A stretch of 42,608 nt of DNA, taken from Chrysochromulina parva (Eukaryota > Haptophyta > Prymnesiales > Chrysochromulinaceae). Location: the NCBI GenBank assembly GCA_002887195.1, contig PJAB01000104.1:1-42608 (forward strand). Direction: 5' to 3'. The notes under the pieces are model-generated. The model searched no databases and was not told the origin of the DNA. It saw only the letters and a program-made list of their open reading frames with translations. Positions within the stretch are counted from its first letter, which is position 1. Every line of letters starts with the position of its first letter. Positions 1 to 8,440 of the stretch are shown one piece after another. The translations under genes were made by a program, and so were the position numbers.

Positions 1-20
1 AATTTCCTGGACTCGCTTCA

Positions 21-44
21 GACCCGACCCGACCCGACCCGACC
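21..44. repeat. GACCC pentanucleotide microsatellite
   Basis: Four perfect GACCC units followed by a partial one. Related degenerate GACCC-rich sequence continues to about position 107. It lies beyond the last small ORF of the left-edge array. Confidence 0.85.
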
Positions 45-121
45 TCGACCTCGGAGCCCAATTTTCATATCGTATCCCGCGACCCAACCCCCTCCGACCC
101 GACCCCATACTGGAGAGTGGA

Positions 122-144
122 GACGCGCCGTGTTGAGCGCTTTT
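122..144. repeat. Left-edge spacer repeat, truncated copy R0
   Basis: Matches the core half of the two full repeats at 389-439 and 738-790 with one substitution (GTGTTGAGCGC for GTGTTGGGCGC). The outer half carrying the TTTCACAGTAAG part is missing. It lies 15 bases past the stop codon of the ORF at 160-384, the same relation the other copies have to their ORFs. The phrase TTTTCATATCG next to it recurs at 62-72, possibly the remains of a further copy. Confidence 0.75.
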
Positions 145-159
145 CATATCGGATGACTA

Positions 160-384
160 TCAGGGAAACGGATTTCCTCCTGCGTATGCTGCACCTATTA
201 GATCCGTACGTGGATCATCTATCATGATTATTGGTGGAGGTCGACGCGTGGTCTGTTTCCACGGACGCCTGCGCATTTGCCAAAGCTTCAAAAACAACCA
301 CTCTTTGAAGACGTAAAAAGCCGATAATGTGAGCTCAAGTGGCGCATATCGTTTTTTGGGGTACACACTCGCGCCCGCGCCCAT
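160..384 (-). CDS. Small ORF 1 of left-edge array, 74 aa, unknown
   Basis: I do not recognise this product. It has an ATG start about five bases after repeat R1 and a TGA stop 15 bases before repeat R0. The protein has an aromatic, hydrophobic central stretch (residues 17-35: LTLSAFYVFKEWLFLKLW) followed by an Arg-rich patch (MRRRPW). Its two neighbours share this hydrophobic-then-arginine layout. It could be a single-pass or amphipathic membrane microprotein, an exon of a larger gene, or chance. The surrounding DNA is clearly less GC-rich than the rest of the window, so 74 open codons are less trivially expected here. No homology can be claimed. Confidence 0.35.
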   Translation of the reverse strand: MGAGASVYPKKRYAPLELTLSAFYVFKEWLFLKLWQMRRRPWKQTTRRPPPIIMIDDPRTDLIGAAYAGGNPFP

Positions 385-388
385 GTGG

Positions 389-439
389 TTTCACAGTAAG
401 TTCAGAAATAACCAGTGACGCGCCGTGTTGGGCGCTTTT
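389..439. repeat. Left-edge spacer repeat R1, full copy with hairpin
   Basis: 51-bp element nearly identical to 738-790. It contains GCGCC-gtgttg-GGCGC, a 5-bp perfect stem with a 6-nt loop, followed by TTTT on the plus strand. The outer part reads TTTCACAGTAAGTTCAGAAAT. On the minus strand it sits between the TAA of the ORF at 460-732 and the ATG of the ORF at 160-384. Confidence 0.85.
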
Positions 440-459
440 CATGATCACGAAGACTCTGA

Positions 460-732
460 TTAAACGCTCGTAATGTACACTGCATAAGGTGCCGTATTTG
501 GACTAGTTAATGGCGCACCGTCATGATTCAAAACCCAGTGACCGTGTTGATGAAAATTCCTTGCGGCTCTCGTCCTACGGATGAATCTTTGGATCCAATA
601 AGCAAGTGTGTAAACTGGTCTTAGCACCCACTGCAACACTCCATTCACAATGTTAGGTCGATATTCATACTGCCGTCCACCAGCTAAGTTTACGTACAAT
701 GGTGGGCGATTCTCGCGCGACGCTGGTGGCAT
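460..732 (-). CDS. Small ORF 2 of left-edge array, 90 aa, unknown
   Basis: No recognised domain. The ATG lies five bases after repeat R2 and the TAA stop lies about 20 bases before repeat R1. Residues 34-56 run VLQWVLRPVYTLAYWIQRFI and are followed by RRTRAAR. The order WVL, then WI, then R-F-I-R-R resembles ORF 3 (WVL, WI, R-I-I-R-K). I infer a small paralogous family, though the similarity is short and judged by eye. The low local GC makes a 90-codon frame somewhat informative. Real expression and translation are unproven. Confidence 0.4.
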   Translation of the reverse strand: MPPASRENRPPLYVNLAGGRQYEYRPNIVNGVLQWVLRPVYTLAYWIQRFIRRTRAARNFHQHGHWVLNHDGAPLTSPNTAPYAVYITSV

Positions 733-737
733 GAGTC

Positions 738-790
738 TTTCACAGTAAGTTCAGAAATTACCGGTGTGACGCGCCGTGTTGGGCGCTTTT
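738..790. repeat. Left-edge spacer repeat R2, full copy with hairpin
   Basis: 53 bp, aligning to 389-439 with two substitutions and a 2-bp insertion, with the same GCGCC/GGCGC hairpin and T run. It begins 17 bases after the stop codon of the ORF at 807-1001 in minus-strand reading and ends five bases before the ATG of the ORF at 460-732. Confidence 0.85.
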
Positions 791-806
791 GGTGGCTGAT
801 GGAAGG

Positions 807-1001
807 TTAATCTGGACGGTCCAAGTACAGGATCTTTCGAATGATCCGTAAAGGAATCCAAATCATTTCTCCTGTTAGTCGTCGAAAGGCTAAAACCCAT
901 CCCATGGGATTCTCTGGGAAATGACTAAGAGAATCGAACCTTACTCTCACGCGTCTGAGGTGTTCTTGCCAAGGAATGTGTCGATCCATCAACATCTGCA
1001 T
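807..1001 (-). CDS. Small ORF 3 of left-edge array, 64 aa, unknown
   Basis: Unrecognised. It has an ATG at 1001 and a TAA at 807-809, with repeat R2 just downstream. The C-terminal half reads WVLAFRRLTGEMIWIPLRII followed by RKI, close in layout to ORF 2. Unlike ORFs 1 and 2 it has no repeat upstream; its ATG falls immediately after the TGA at 1003-1005 that closes the alternative frame of the FG-GAP gene tail. It is either the first member of the array or an unrelated open frame. Confidence 0.3.
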   Translation of the reverse strand: MQMLMDRHIPWQEHLRRVRVRFDSLSHFPENPMGWVLAFRRLTGEMIWIPLRIIRKILYLDRPD

Positions 1002-1002
1002 A

Positions 1003-3025
1003 TCAAAAGAAACTATATAACACGGATAGCGTATTTCCGATGCGTTCGCGACTTCTATTCATCCCGAACGCTGCCTCACCACCGCCACCTCCGAAAGGCA
1101 CGGTTTCGTGCCGACTCTGCTGTGCGTAGCCAGGATAGCCCGATGGCATCTGCCCATAGTTTGGTGGCATTAGGCTCCAGCCAGGCACCTGCTGCCCTGG
1201 CACCTGCTCCTCTTCGCGCTGAGCGGGTGTGAAGGGAGCGGACCCCGCGGAGCCAACGGGTCCGATGTACTGTCGGACCAGGGTCGGGCGCTGGATCGGG
1301 GTCTGTCGAGTAGGGCAGGACCAGGGTCGGGCCTGCCAGCCTGTGCGGAAGCGTGCGCGCGCCACGCTTCGAGAAGCGGTTGTATATGAGGTAGCATGCG
1401 AGACTCACCGTCAAGAAACTCACAACGAAAGTCGCGAGGACGGCGACCAAAACGACGACCGATGAGGACCAAAATGAGGGCGTGATGGGCGGCGACGACG
1501 GCGGTCTGGGCCTGGGAGGCGGGAAAGGAGGCCTCGGTGGGGGGGTTTTGGGCCAGGGTGGGGGTGGCGACGGCGGCGGCGCCTGCGCAACCCGGAAGAG
1601 GTAAGCCGATCCGACGATCGACGAGCTGTCCCCTGAGTTCCTGTGTCCGTCCGCGCCAAGCACGAGAGCGTCGCCGGAGACGGAGCACGAGCCGCCTAAG
1701 TTGTCGTAGGGCTCGGCGTCCATGGCCACCAGGACACGCCTCCTGGCAGCTGATTGTGGGACATGCGATAGCGAGCGTCGGGGGGCTCGGTGGGCCACCT
1801 CCTCGTCGAAGGAATCCGAGTGGCGCAGGCTGCGTCGAAATAGTGGCTCAGAAAGGGGGATACCCCCGGCGTTCTCGACTTCGTGGCCTTCAGTAGAGCT
1901 GGCTCCGCTCAGGCCCTGCAGCAGCACGCCGTGGCCCGCTTCGGCACCATTCATTGTCTGCCTTTTGGGGGCGCCGACGAGGGCCATGTCCGCGCCCAAA
2001 GATACGCAAGAGCCAAACAAGTCATTCGGAAGGCTTTGATCGACGAACGTCACGGAGACGTTGGATGCCGACGCGTAGCGGAATAGGTGAACAGCCCCAC
2101 TGTCCGAGTTGCGCCGCGGCGAGCCGACCATGACGGCACCCTGGAAGGTTGCGACCGACGATCCAAAGCGGTCGCCAGTCGCGTCGGCACCGAATGGCGA
2201 GACGAGGCGTTGGCGGAGCTGTCCGGTGATAATGTCGAAGACGTAGGCTGCCCCGGAGCCCGCCGCGGTCGCGGCCTCGTTGGGCGCTCCTACGACTATG
2301 AGGCCAGCGTGCGCGGCGACCGCGGTGCCAAACCTGGCGAGCGCCTGCACGGAGGAAGGGACGAGCCTTCTCAGCAAGAAGCCGCTGGTGCCGTCGAAGA
2401 CGTACACGGTTCCGGCCATGTTTTGTCCACCCTGTGCGTGCGCCCGAGCGCCGACGATGGCGCGCCCGGCGTGGAGGGCCACTGAGAAGCCAAACTCATC
2501 GTTCGCAGCACCGTCGAATGGGATGAGCTTGCGCGTCTGGAGACCTGTCGATGCGGAGAAGAGATACGCAGCGCCCGTTCGGGTGCCGATGCCCGTGAAT
2601 GCCCCCGGTGCTCCGACGATGGCGAGATTTTGGACAGCGTCCAGAGGGTGGTCGCCAGAGGGCAACGAGACCGAGGCGCCAAACTCAGCACGGGTGGGAT
2701 CATATCCAGGGTCATCGGGACTGAGCACCATATTCAAGCGGCTTGTGGACAAGTCGAAGAGATACGCCGCACCGGAGAAGCCGCCGCGTGTATACTCGTA
2801 GGGTGCCCCAACGAGTACCATTGTCGTCCCGGTACTCACTGCCCAGCCAAACCGCGTTCCTTGAGCGATGTTTCCTCCTGGCACGATTGTGGTGCCAGAA
2901 TAGTATTGCGGACCCGGCGGCGGCAAAGGCGGAGGGGGTGGCGGCAGCGGCGGAGATGACGGCGGCAAGGCTAGCGGAGGCGAGGGCGAGGGCGGTGGAG
3001 GCGATGGCGGCGACGGTGGTGCCAT
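1003..3025 (-). CDS. FG-GAP/beta-propeller membrane protein, frame break near 3' end
   Basis: Starting at ATG 3025, the protein has a Pro/Ser-rich N-terminus (residues 1-37), then at least six FG-GAP-like propeller repeats (motifs such as FGWAV, VLVGAP, GAAYLFD, FGASV, IVGAPG, FGFSV, VGSPRR). A second SPPPP-type linker (about 490-525) is followed by one transmembrane helix (about 530-555, VVVLVAVLATFVVSFLTVSL) and a cytosolic tail. This is the layout of an integrin-alpha-like extracellular propeller on a single-pass anchor. No signal peptide is visible and the frame stays open upstream without an ATG, so a 5' exon is probably missing. In the propeller frame the tail becomes Arg-rich and ends at 1076. 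A shift at the 43-bp duplication (1275-1332) gives a better tail (RPTLVRQYIGPVG ... GYPGYAQQ) ending at 1003. Removing 1291-1321, which begins GT and ends AG, joins both frames into about 663 codons. Confidence 0.7.
1275..1332. repeat. 43-bp-period duplication in FG-GAP gene tail
   Basis: GGACCAGGGTCGGGC occurs at 1275-1289 and again at 1318-1332, exactly 43 bp apart. Because 43 leaves remainder one on division by three, the duplication changes the reading frame. The preferred protein frame switches exactly here. Confidence 0.8.
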
Positions 3026-3162
3026 CTTGCAGCGCCGGACGGGGGGCTGTTCACGTCCGAGCTCGGAGAACGACACACGCGTCACCCGCGGTTCGCGGTC
3101 GCGCAGCGCCCATACCGATTTTGGCGACGCTGTGAGTCGGTTCGGTTCAGGCGGTTGCTATC

Positions 3163-6100
3163 ATGGCATTTCGCCAGCGGTGTGTTCATAAAGTGCGTTG
3201 CGGAATTTCGGCAGTGGAAATGGCTTCCCGCCGAAAGAGCAATCGCGAGGCCGCGACGTCGACGCGCCTTTCAGCGGCAGTGCGGTCGCAGCTCGAGGCT
3301 GCGATCGATGACCTCGACGCGGTGGGCGTGCGCGAGCTGCTCCCTCCACCTCCGGCCGCCGTTGACGTTGATGACCTCGTTGATGACAACGGCACGCCGC
3401 TCCTGGTTCGGGCCATCTTTGCCAGTGACCCAAAGCAGAGCGACGCCTCGCTCGCCCTCGTCAAGGCGCTCTTGCAAGCGGGCGCGTCGCCAACGGCTGC
3501 TGATGAGGACGGCAACACCTCGCTGCACGTGTGCGCGAGCAAGCTCAAGCTCGAGCCTGAGTTTGCTGTCGCTGCAACTGAAATGCTTCTGGACGAGCTC
3601 GCGGGGCAGCCGCCCGACGCATACGGCAGCACGCCGCTCGAGCACGCGATGGCTCTCGCCGACTGTGAGGGCCGCACACCGCTCGCCGTCGTCATCAGGC
3701 AGGGCCGTCAACTTAGCCCAGCGGGGGGTGAGGCGGCGGGCGAGGCGGCGATGGTGGATGCGGCGCGGCTGTATGTGTCTCGCGGGGCGGGACTGCTACT
3801 GCCGTCGCCGCCGGCGGCGGCGCGGGCAGAGGCCGATCACATGGCAACCGCTGAGGCCGACGCGACGCCACCGCAACCCGCGAGTGCCGCCGCGCAGAGG
3901 GCGACTAGCACGCTGCTTCACGAGGCTGCAGAGTGGGCACCACCGACGCTCGTGAGTGTGTTACTCGAGGCGGTTGACGTGGAGGCGGCCATGGCGGTGG
4001 CGAACGCGCAGGGCGACGGGCCGCTGCAGGTGGCCCTCGCCAGGGGGCAGCGCGCCACCGCCGCCGCCCTCCTCGACGCCTTCCCTGCGGCGTGTGAGGG
4101 CCCCTGGCAAGGCGCGCCACGCCCTGCTGCCCGCTCGCTCGCGGCGGCGTTGCATCGGCTGGTGCGCTCGGTGGTGGAGACGCCCGCGAGTGCGCCGGTG
4201 CCACCGCCCATGCCTCCCGACTACGCCGGCTGCGTGCGCCTGCTCGTGGAGCGCAAGGGGGCCCCTGTCGACTCCCGGGATTCCCGCGGACGCACTCCGC
4301 TCGCCGCGTCGCTCGTCCTCGGGGCACCCACCGCCATCTCGCACGCGCTGCTCCGACACTGCCGAGCCATCGAGGCGGCGGATACGGACGGGCGCTGTGC
4401 CCTGATGCATGCGGCGGCGGCGGGCGACGCACCGCTCTTGTCCGGAGTACTCCAGGCTCTCCGTCGCGCCGCCCTGAGCGCTGGCTCCGGCGCGACCGCC
4501 GCTGCGCCGCCCGGCGGCGTGCGCCGTGGCGAGCGCGTGTCTCTCGCCGATCGTGCGCTCCTCTCGGCCGCTCCGCCGCTGCCGGCAGCACCCCCCTCGG
4601 TCCTGCTGCGCCGAGTTCTCGCCGTCGATGTGCGCGGCGAGAGTGCGCTGTCGCTCGCGAGTGCCGCCCGCAGCTCGGCGTGCGTCCGTGCGTTGCTCGA
4701 GGCTCACGCTGATGTGCGCGGTGTGAATGCCGACGGGCGAGGCCCGATGATGATGGCCCTGAGCGGCGGCGGCAAGAGCGCCAAGGATGGGCGCGCCGAG
4801 AGTGAGCTCGTCGAGGTGCTGCGATTGCTCGCCGCGCCACCCACTGACACGTGCCTCGCTCTCGCTCGTAGGGCCGCCGCCGCCACAGCCGCCGCCACAG
4901 CTGCCACCTCCGCCGCCGCCACAGCTGCCGCCACCGCCGCCGCCTCAGCTGCCGCCGCCACAGCCGCCGCCTCGGACGAGGAGCTGACGGCGGCAGGTGC
5001 ACGGGCGGCGGCGCTGATGGCGCTCGTGTGCGACGCGCGTGGTGAGTGTGCTCTCGCACTCGCTGCCGCGCGGCCCGCGAGTGCTGATGCTTTCGAAGCG
5101 CTCGTGACAGCGCTCGCGGCATGCGGCGTGAGCGTCGATAAGGGCGGCGGGAGCGCCTTGATCGCGCTCGCGGCGCGCGGCGAGCGCATCGGGGTGGAGC
5201 GGCTTCTGGCCATGGACCACGCCAAGGCTCTCACGGCACCCACCACCATGCACATACCTTTGGCCGACCTCGCCTCGCCCTTGGTGCCCCTCGCCTCGCC
5301 CTTGGTGCCCCTCGCGGGCGCGGGCCCACCCGCGCAGTCCTCACACTCGTCTGCGACTGCGCTCGGCACGCGCGCAGGCAGCGCCGCCGTGGCTGCGGCG
5401 CGTGGCGGGAACGCGGAGACGCTGCAGGCGCTGCTCGCTCACGATGGTGCGAGTGCGAGTGTGCCAGTCGGGCCGGCGGAGGAGACAGCCCTGATGGCGG
5501 CGGCGGCGGCGGGTTCGACCGAGTGCGTGCAGCTGCTGCTGCGGCAGGTGGCCGGCGGCGGCGAGGCAAGTCGTACCGACGCTGCCGGCCGGACGGCCCT
5601 GATGCACGCGGCGCGTGGCGGCGTGCTCGGGTGTGTCGAGGCGCTGCTGGGTGCGCGTGTCGACTCGCACGCCACTGACCGGTACGGCCGCTCATGCCTC
5701 GCACACGCCGCCGCGGGCGGGTCGGTCGCGTGCATAGAGGTCCTCCACCGCTGCCTCGGGAGCGGCGGAGCGGAGACGCTCGAGGCAGTGGATGCACTTG
5801 GTTCGACGCCTCTCCTCGAGGCTGCCGCACGCGCCCATGACGACGCGATCGCCGCCCTCGTCAGTATGGGGGCTTCCCTCGAGATGGCCCTCGACGCCGC
5901 CCTGCGCGGCCCCCCATCCGGCCTCGCGCAGGGCCGCGCGCATGGCGACGTCGGGCTCGGCGACGGCGGCGACGGCGGCGACGGCGGCGACGTCGATCCC
6001 GCCATTGGCGGTGACGCTGGTGAAGCCGCTGCGGCGCCGGCGTGCGCGGCTCCGGCGGAGGCGGCGACCGCTGTGGGCTTTTGGCTCCAGGCCGCTCACA

Positions 6101-6735
6101 CCCTCGCCCGGGTCGGCGGGAACGGCTTGCTCAGCTGGCGTGCCGTGCAGCTGCGCAGCCCGGCGGCGATGGTGCTGCCGCTGCTGCGCAGCCTGCGGCG
6201 CGCGGGCATCCTCGATGAGGAGGCGGCCCACCGCGACCACGGGCGATCGCTCCTGCATGCCGCCGTCTTGGGCGTCGCCGACGGGGTGCTGAGCGAGGCA
6301 CATGCTTGTGCCTACGCGTCAGGGCTGCCGCATGCACAGCTGCTCGTGCGGGACGGCGAGGGTCTGACAGCGATCGGGCTGACGGCCGAGCGTGGGCTGG
6401 AAGCCCTCGGCCTTGCGCTCGAGACGATCGTGCTGCGTCGGCTGCGAGCACTCATCGAGATTGCACACGCGCCCGCGCACGAGGCACACGCCCGACGGGT
6501 GGCGGCGCAGCTGCACGCCTACTGGCCACAGCTCGAGCTGCGCGTGCACGCGCACGCCGCCGCGCACGCCTCCGCCTTTGACGTGCTCTGGCTCGAGCGC
6601 TGGGGCGCTTCGCGCACCTCGCACGTGCTCTACACGCACGCCGGCCGCGCCCTGTCGAAGCTGCCCGGCGAGCGTGCCCTCTGGCGCGAGGTGAGCCTCA
6701 AGATCGACGGCAAGGCCGTTCTCCTCAACTTGTAA
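3163..6735 (+). CDS. Ankyrin-repeat protein, 1190 aa
   Basis: A long ankyrin-type scaffold with no enzyme domain. Repeats are recognisable throughout: DEDGNTSLHVCAS near 115, SRGRTPLAASLVLG near 370, DTDGRCALMHAAAAG near 410, DVRGESALSLASAA near 490, GPAEETALMAAAAAG near 775, DAAGRTALMHAARGG near 810, DRYGRSCLAHAAAGG near 840 and DALGSTPLLEAAARA near 875. Low-complexity Ala/Thr (about 570-605) and GDGG (about 935-945) stretches interrupt it. The final 200 residues have no repeat and are rich in Ala, His and Leu. ATG 3163 is the first ATG; MASRRKSN at 3220 is an equally plausible start. It most likely acts as a cytosolic protein-protein adaptor, but the partner is unknown. The start lies 137 bp from the divergent FG-GAP start. 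Confidence 0.9.
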   Translation: MAFRQRCVHKVRCGISAVEMASRRKSNREAATSTRLSAAVRSQLEAAIDDLDAVGVRELLPPPPAAVDVDDLVDDNGTPLLVRAIFASDPKQSDASLALVKALLQAGASPTAADEDGNTSLHVCASKLKLEPEFAVAATEMLLDELAGQPPDAYGSTPLEHAMALADCEGRTPLAVVIRQGRQLSPAGGEAAGEAAMVDAARLYVSRGAGLLLPSPPAAARAEADHMATAEADATPPQPASAAAQRATSTLLHEAAEWAPPTLVSVLLEAVDVEAAMAVANAQGDGPLQVALARGQRATAAALLDAFPAACEGPWQGAPRPAARSLAAALHRLVRSVVETPASAPVPPPMPPDYAGCVRLLVERKGAPVDSRDSRGRTPLAASLVLGAPTAISHALLRHCRAIEAADTDGRCALMHAAAAGDAPLLSGVLQALRRAALSAGSGATAAAPPGGVRRGERVSLADRALLSAAPPLPAAPPSVLLRRVLAVDVRGESALSLASAARSSACVRALLEAHADVRGVNADGRGPMMMALSGGGKSAKDGRAESELVEVLRLLAAPPTDTCLALARRAAAATAAATAATSAAATAAATAAASAAAATAAASDEELTAAGARAAALMALVCDARGECALALAAARPASADAFEALVTALAACGVSVDKGGGSALIALAARGERIGVERLLAMDHAKALTAPTTMHIPLADLASPLVPLASPLVPLAGAGPPAQSSHSSATALGTRAGSAAVAAARGGNAETLQALLAHDGASASVPVGPAEETALMAAAAAGSTECVQLLLRQVAGGGEASRTDAAGRTALMHAARGGVLGCVEALLGARVDSHATDRYGRSCLAHAAAGGSVACIEVLHRCLGSGGAETLEAVDALGSTPLLEAAARAHDDAIAALVSMGASLEMALDAALRGPPSGLAQGRAHGDVGLGDGGDGGDGGDVDPAIGGDAGEAAAAPACAAPAEAATAVGFWLQAAHTLARVGGNGLLSWRAVQLRSPAAMVLPLLRSLRRAGILDEEAAHRDHGRSLLHAAVLGVADGVLSEAHACAYASGLPHAQLLVRDGEGLTAIGLTAERGLEALGLALETIVLRRLRALIEIAHAPAHEAHARRVAAQLHAYWPQLELRVHAHAAAHASAFDVLWLERWGASRTSHVLYTHAGRALSKLPGERALWREVSLKIDGKAVLLNL
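4873..4975. repeat. GCC/ACA low-complexity Ala/Thr-coding tract
   Basis: Imperfect array of GCC, GCT, ACA and ACC codons inside the ankyrin gene, encoding an Ala/Thr/Ser run without repeat structure of its own. It probably arose by replication slippage. Confidence 0.8.
5269..5310. repeat. 21-bp in-frame tandem duplication
   Basis: Two perfect 21-bp copies encode LASPLVP twice within the ankyrin gene. The reading frame is preserved. Confidence 0.85.
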
Positions 6736-7120
6736 TCAGCCGAGCGGGGATTTCCATGGCATCGTCCTGAGCACAAATTAAGCACAAACCAGGTATTCAC
6801 GAAACGGGGCATGGCCTCACACGTTTCACGTTGTCGGCGGTATGGGTTGAAACAGTCCCTTTCACAGCCTCTTTAGTATTTTTCACAGTTGTTTTCTCGC
6901 TACCTGGGGTATGGGTTGAAACAGTCCCTTTCACAGCCTCTTTAGTATTTTTCACTTTCTATTTTCTCGCTGCCTTCGACAACATGCGGCGTCGCGAGGA
7001 GACACGCATCGGACATTCGGCGAGGTGAAGACAGCCCACGGAGCCCACGGACACCAATAGCGAGCAGCGCACCAGCTTTGAGTCCTTGGGGATCTCATAT
7101 ACTCCCAGATTTCTGAGCAC
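6736..7120. other. Intergenic region upstream of pseudouridine synthase
   Basis: 385 bp between two plus-strand genes. It holds the 69-bp-period duplication at 6839-6955 with repeated CTTTCACAG and TTTTTCAC motifs. No additional gene is supported. Confidence 0.7.
6839..6955 (+). repeat. 69-bp-period tandem duplication in promoter region
   Basis: The 46 bases at 6841-6886 recur identically at 6910-6955, starting TATGGGTTGAAACAG and ending GTATTTTTCAC. The flanking GTTTTCTCGCTACC and ATTTTCTCGCTGCC are also similar. Both copies carry CTTTCACAG, resembling the TTCACA motif found before other genes in the window, so this may be a duplicated promoter of the gene at 7121. Confidence 0.9.
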
Positions 7121-8191
7121 ATGGTGCGGCTCGACCAAGCAGTCCTCGCCGACCTGCGCTCGCGAGGCGCGCCCAAGGCTTCGCTCAAGGAAGCACAGCG
7201 GCTCATCCGAGCAGGCAACGTGCTCCTGGCAGGAAGCGTCACGCGCGAGCCAAAGATGCAGTTCGTTCCCGGCGTCGAGCCTGTGGCACTGGCCGCGTGT
7301 GGCACACCGCTCTCCTTGGGCGAGCACCAGTTCTACATCATGCACAAGCCCGTGGGATACGTGTGCCAGCGCCACCCGCGCGAGCCGAACGTGTACGATC
7401 TCATCCCCGAGCATTTGCGGCGTCACGACCTCGGTTGCGTCGGCCGCCTGGACCGCGACACGACGGGCACGCTGCTGCTGTGCACTGATGGCGGCGTGCA
7501 GAGCCTGCTGTTGCACCCGAGCTCACGGGTGTGGAAGACGTACACGGCCGAGCTCGACCCTTTGCAAGGCCGCCTAACACCCGACGCCGAGGCGCGCTTC
7601 CGTGCGGGCATGATGCTCGAGGACGGCACGCGGTGCGCGCCAGCAACGCTGGAGACGCTCTCCTCGGACGGCTTGCAAGTGCGCGTGACGGTGCACGAGG
7701 GCTTCTTCCACCAGGTGAAGCGCATGCTCGCACACTGCGGTGGCCTCGTGCGGCAACTCCACCGCGACCGCTTCGGGTTGCTGCGGGTCGGCGGCGGGAC
7801 CGAGGGCGGCGGCGGCGGCGGCGAGGGCGTGGGCACGTTGCAAAGCGGCAGCTCTGCTCCGTTGGCTCCAGGTGCGATGCGTGCTCTCACCGCCGTTGAG
7901 CTACACTTGCTCGTGGCGATGCTGCCAGTCGACCGGTGTGCGAAAAGAGCGCTCGAGGGTCTGCGCCGGGGCGAGGCCGAGGCGGTGGAGGCCGAGGCGG
8001 TGGACGCCGAGGCGGTGGGGGCCGAGGCGGTGGAGGCCGAGGCGGTGGGGGCCGAGGCGGTGGACGAGGAGCAGTCCGCAGTCGAGGTGCGCACCGTACC
8101 CCTCGAACTCGGCGTGGATAGCAGGAGCGCTGCATGCACTGTAACGGCGAAACGGCGTCTCGAGGAGACTCGAGAAGACGACGGCGACTAG
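7121..8191 (+). CDS. RsuA/RluB-family RNA pseudouridine synthase
   Basis: Predicted to isomerise uridine to pseudouridine in structured RNA. Residues 1-60 resemble an S4 RNA-binding domain (SLKEAQRLIRAGNVLLAG). The catalytic domain starts at FYIMHKPVGYVCQ (71-83), carries the signature GRLDRDTTGTLLL (108-120) with catalytic Asp111, then KTYTAEL and the RsuA-type EGFFHQVKRMLAHCG. The domain ends near residue 225, about the usual bacterial length. A nonbacterial tail follows with a Gly run and six VEAEA-like units from a 15-bp minisatellite (7973-8062). No clear transit peptide is seen, so whether it modifies plastid, mitochondrial or cytosolic rRNA is undecided. The RsuA/RluB/RluE/RluF subfamily is clear; the exact target is not. 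Start ATG 7121. Confidence 0.92.
   Translation: MVRLDQAVLADLRSRGAPKASLKEAQRLIRAGNVLLAGSVTREPKMQFVPGVEPVALAACGTPLSLGEHQFYIMHKPVGYVCQRHPREPNVYDLIPEHLRRHDLGCVGRLDRDTTGTLLLCTDGGVQSLLLHPSSRVWKTYTAELDPLQGRLTPDAEARFRAGMMLEDGTRCAPATLETLSSDGLQVRVTVHEGFFHQVKRMLAHCGGLVRQLHRDRFGLLRVGGGTEGGGGGGEGVGTLQSGSSAPLAPGAMRALTAVELHLLVAMLPVDRCAKRALEGLRRGEAEAVEAEAVDAEAVGAEAVEAEAVGAEAVDEEQSAVEVRTVPLELGVDSRSAACTVTAKRRLEETREDDGD
7973..8062 (+). repeat. 15-bp minisatellite, six units
   Basis: Six consecutive units of GAGGCCGAGGCGGTG with changes only in the first codon (GAG, GAC or GGG). It encodes repeated (E/D/G)AEAV in the tail of the pseudouridine synthase and stays in frame. Confidence 0.92.
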
Positions 8192-8440
8192 CCAAACGTC
8201 CGACGGCGCACAGCCCCCGGTCGAAGTATTACGTCGATTGTGGAGACTTTCCTCTGGTTGCTGGTACTTCACCGTGCGTGTCACTGACTGGGGTTGAACA
8301 TGGAAAATCAATAATCAAAATTCGCACTTTACACAGCGCAGTCACGAGTAATTACACACGAGGACGAATCGAGATGCCCTTCGAAGATGCCCTCGATGAG
8401 CGGGGCGGGCCACGGACACGGGACATCGTCCTAAGTATGT

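Noticed and set aside
111..790. True integron with attC sites
   Set aside because: No integrase, no attC core sites (GTTRRRY/RYYYAAC) and a eukaryotic context. Only the cassette-like layout is similar.
930..960. Minus-strand GGTTCGATTC resembling a tRNA T loop
   Set aside because: The flanking stem has mismatches, no cloverleaf is possible, and it falls inside the small ORF at 807-1001.
3905..5122. Long antisense frames (up to about 400 codons) opposite the ankyrin, CFAP46-like and other GC-rich genes
   Set aside because: They are Arg/Pro/Ala-rich, lack domains, and are expected opposite high-GC coding sequence.
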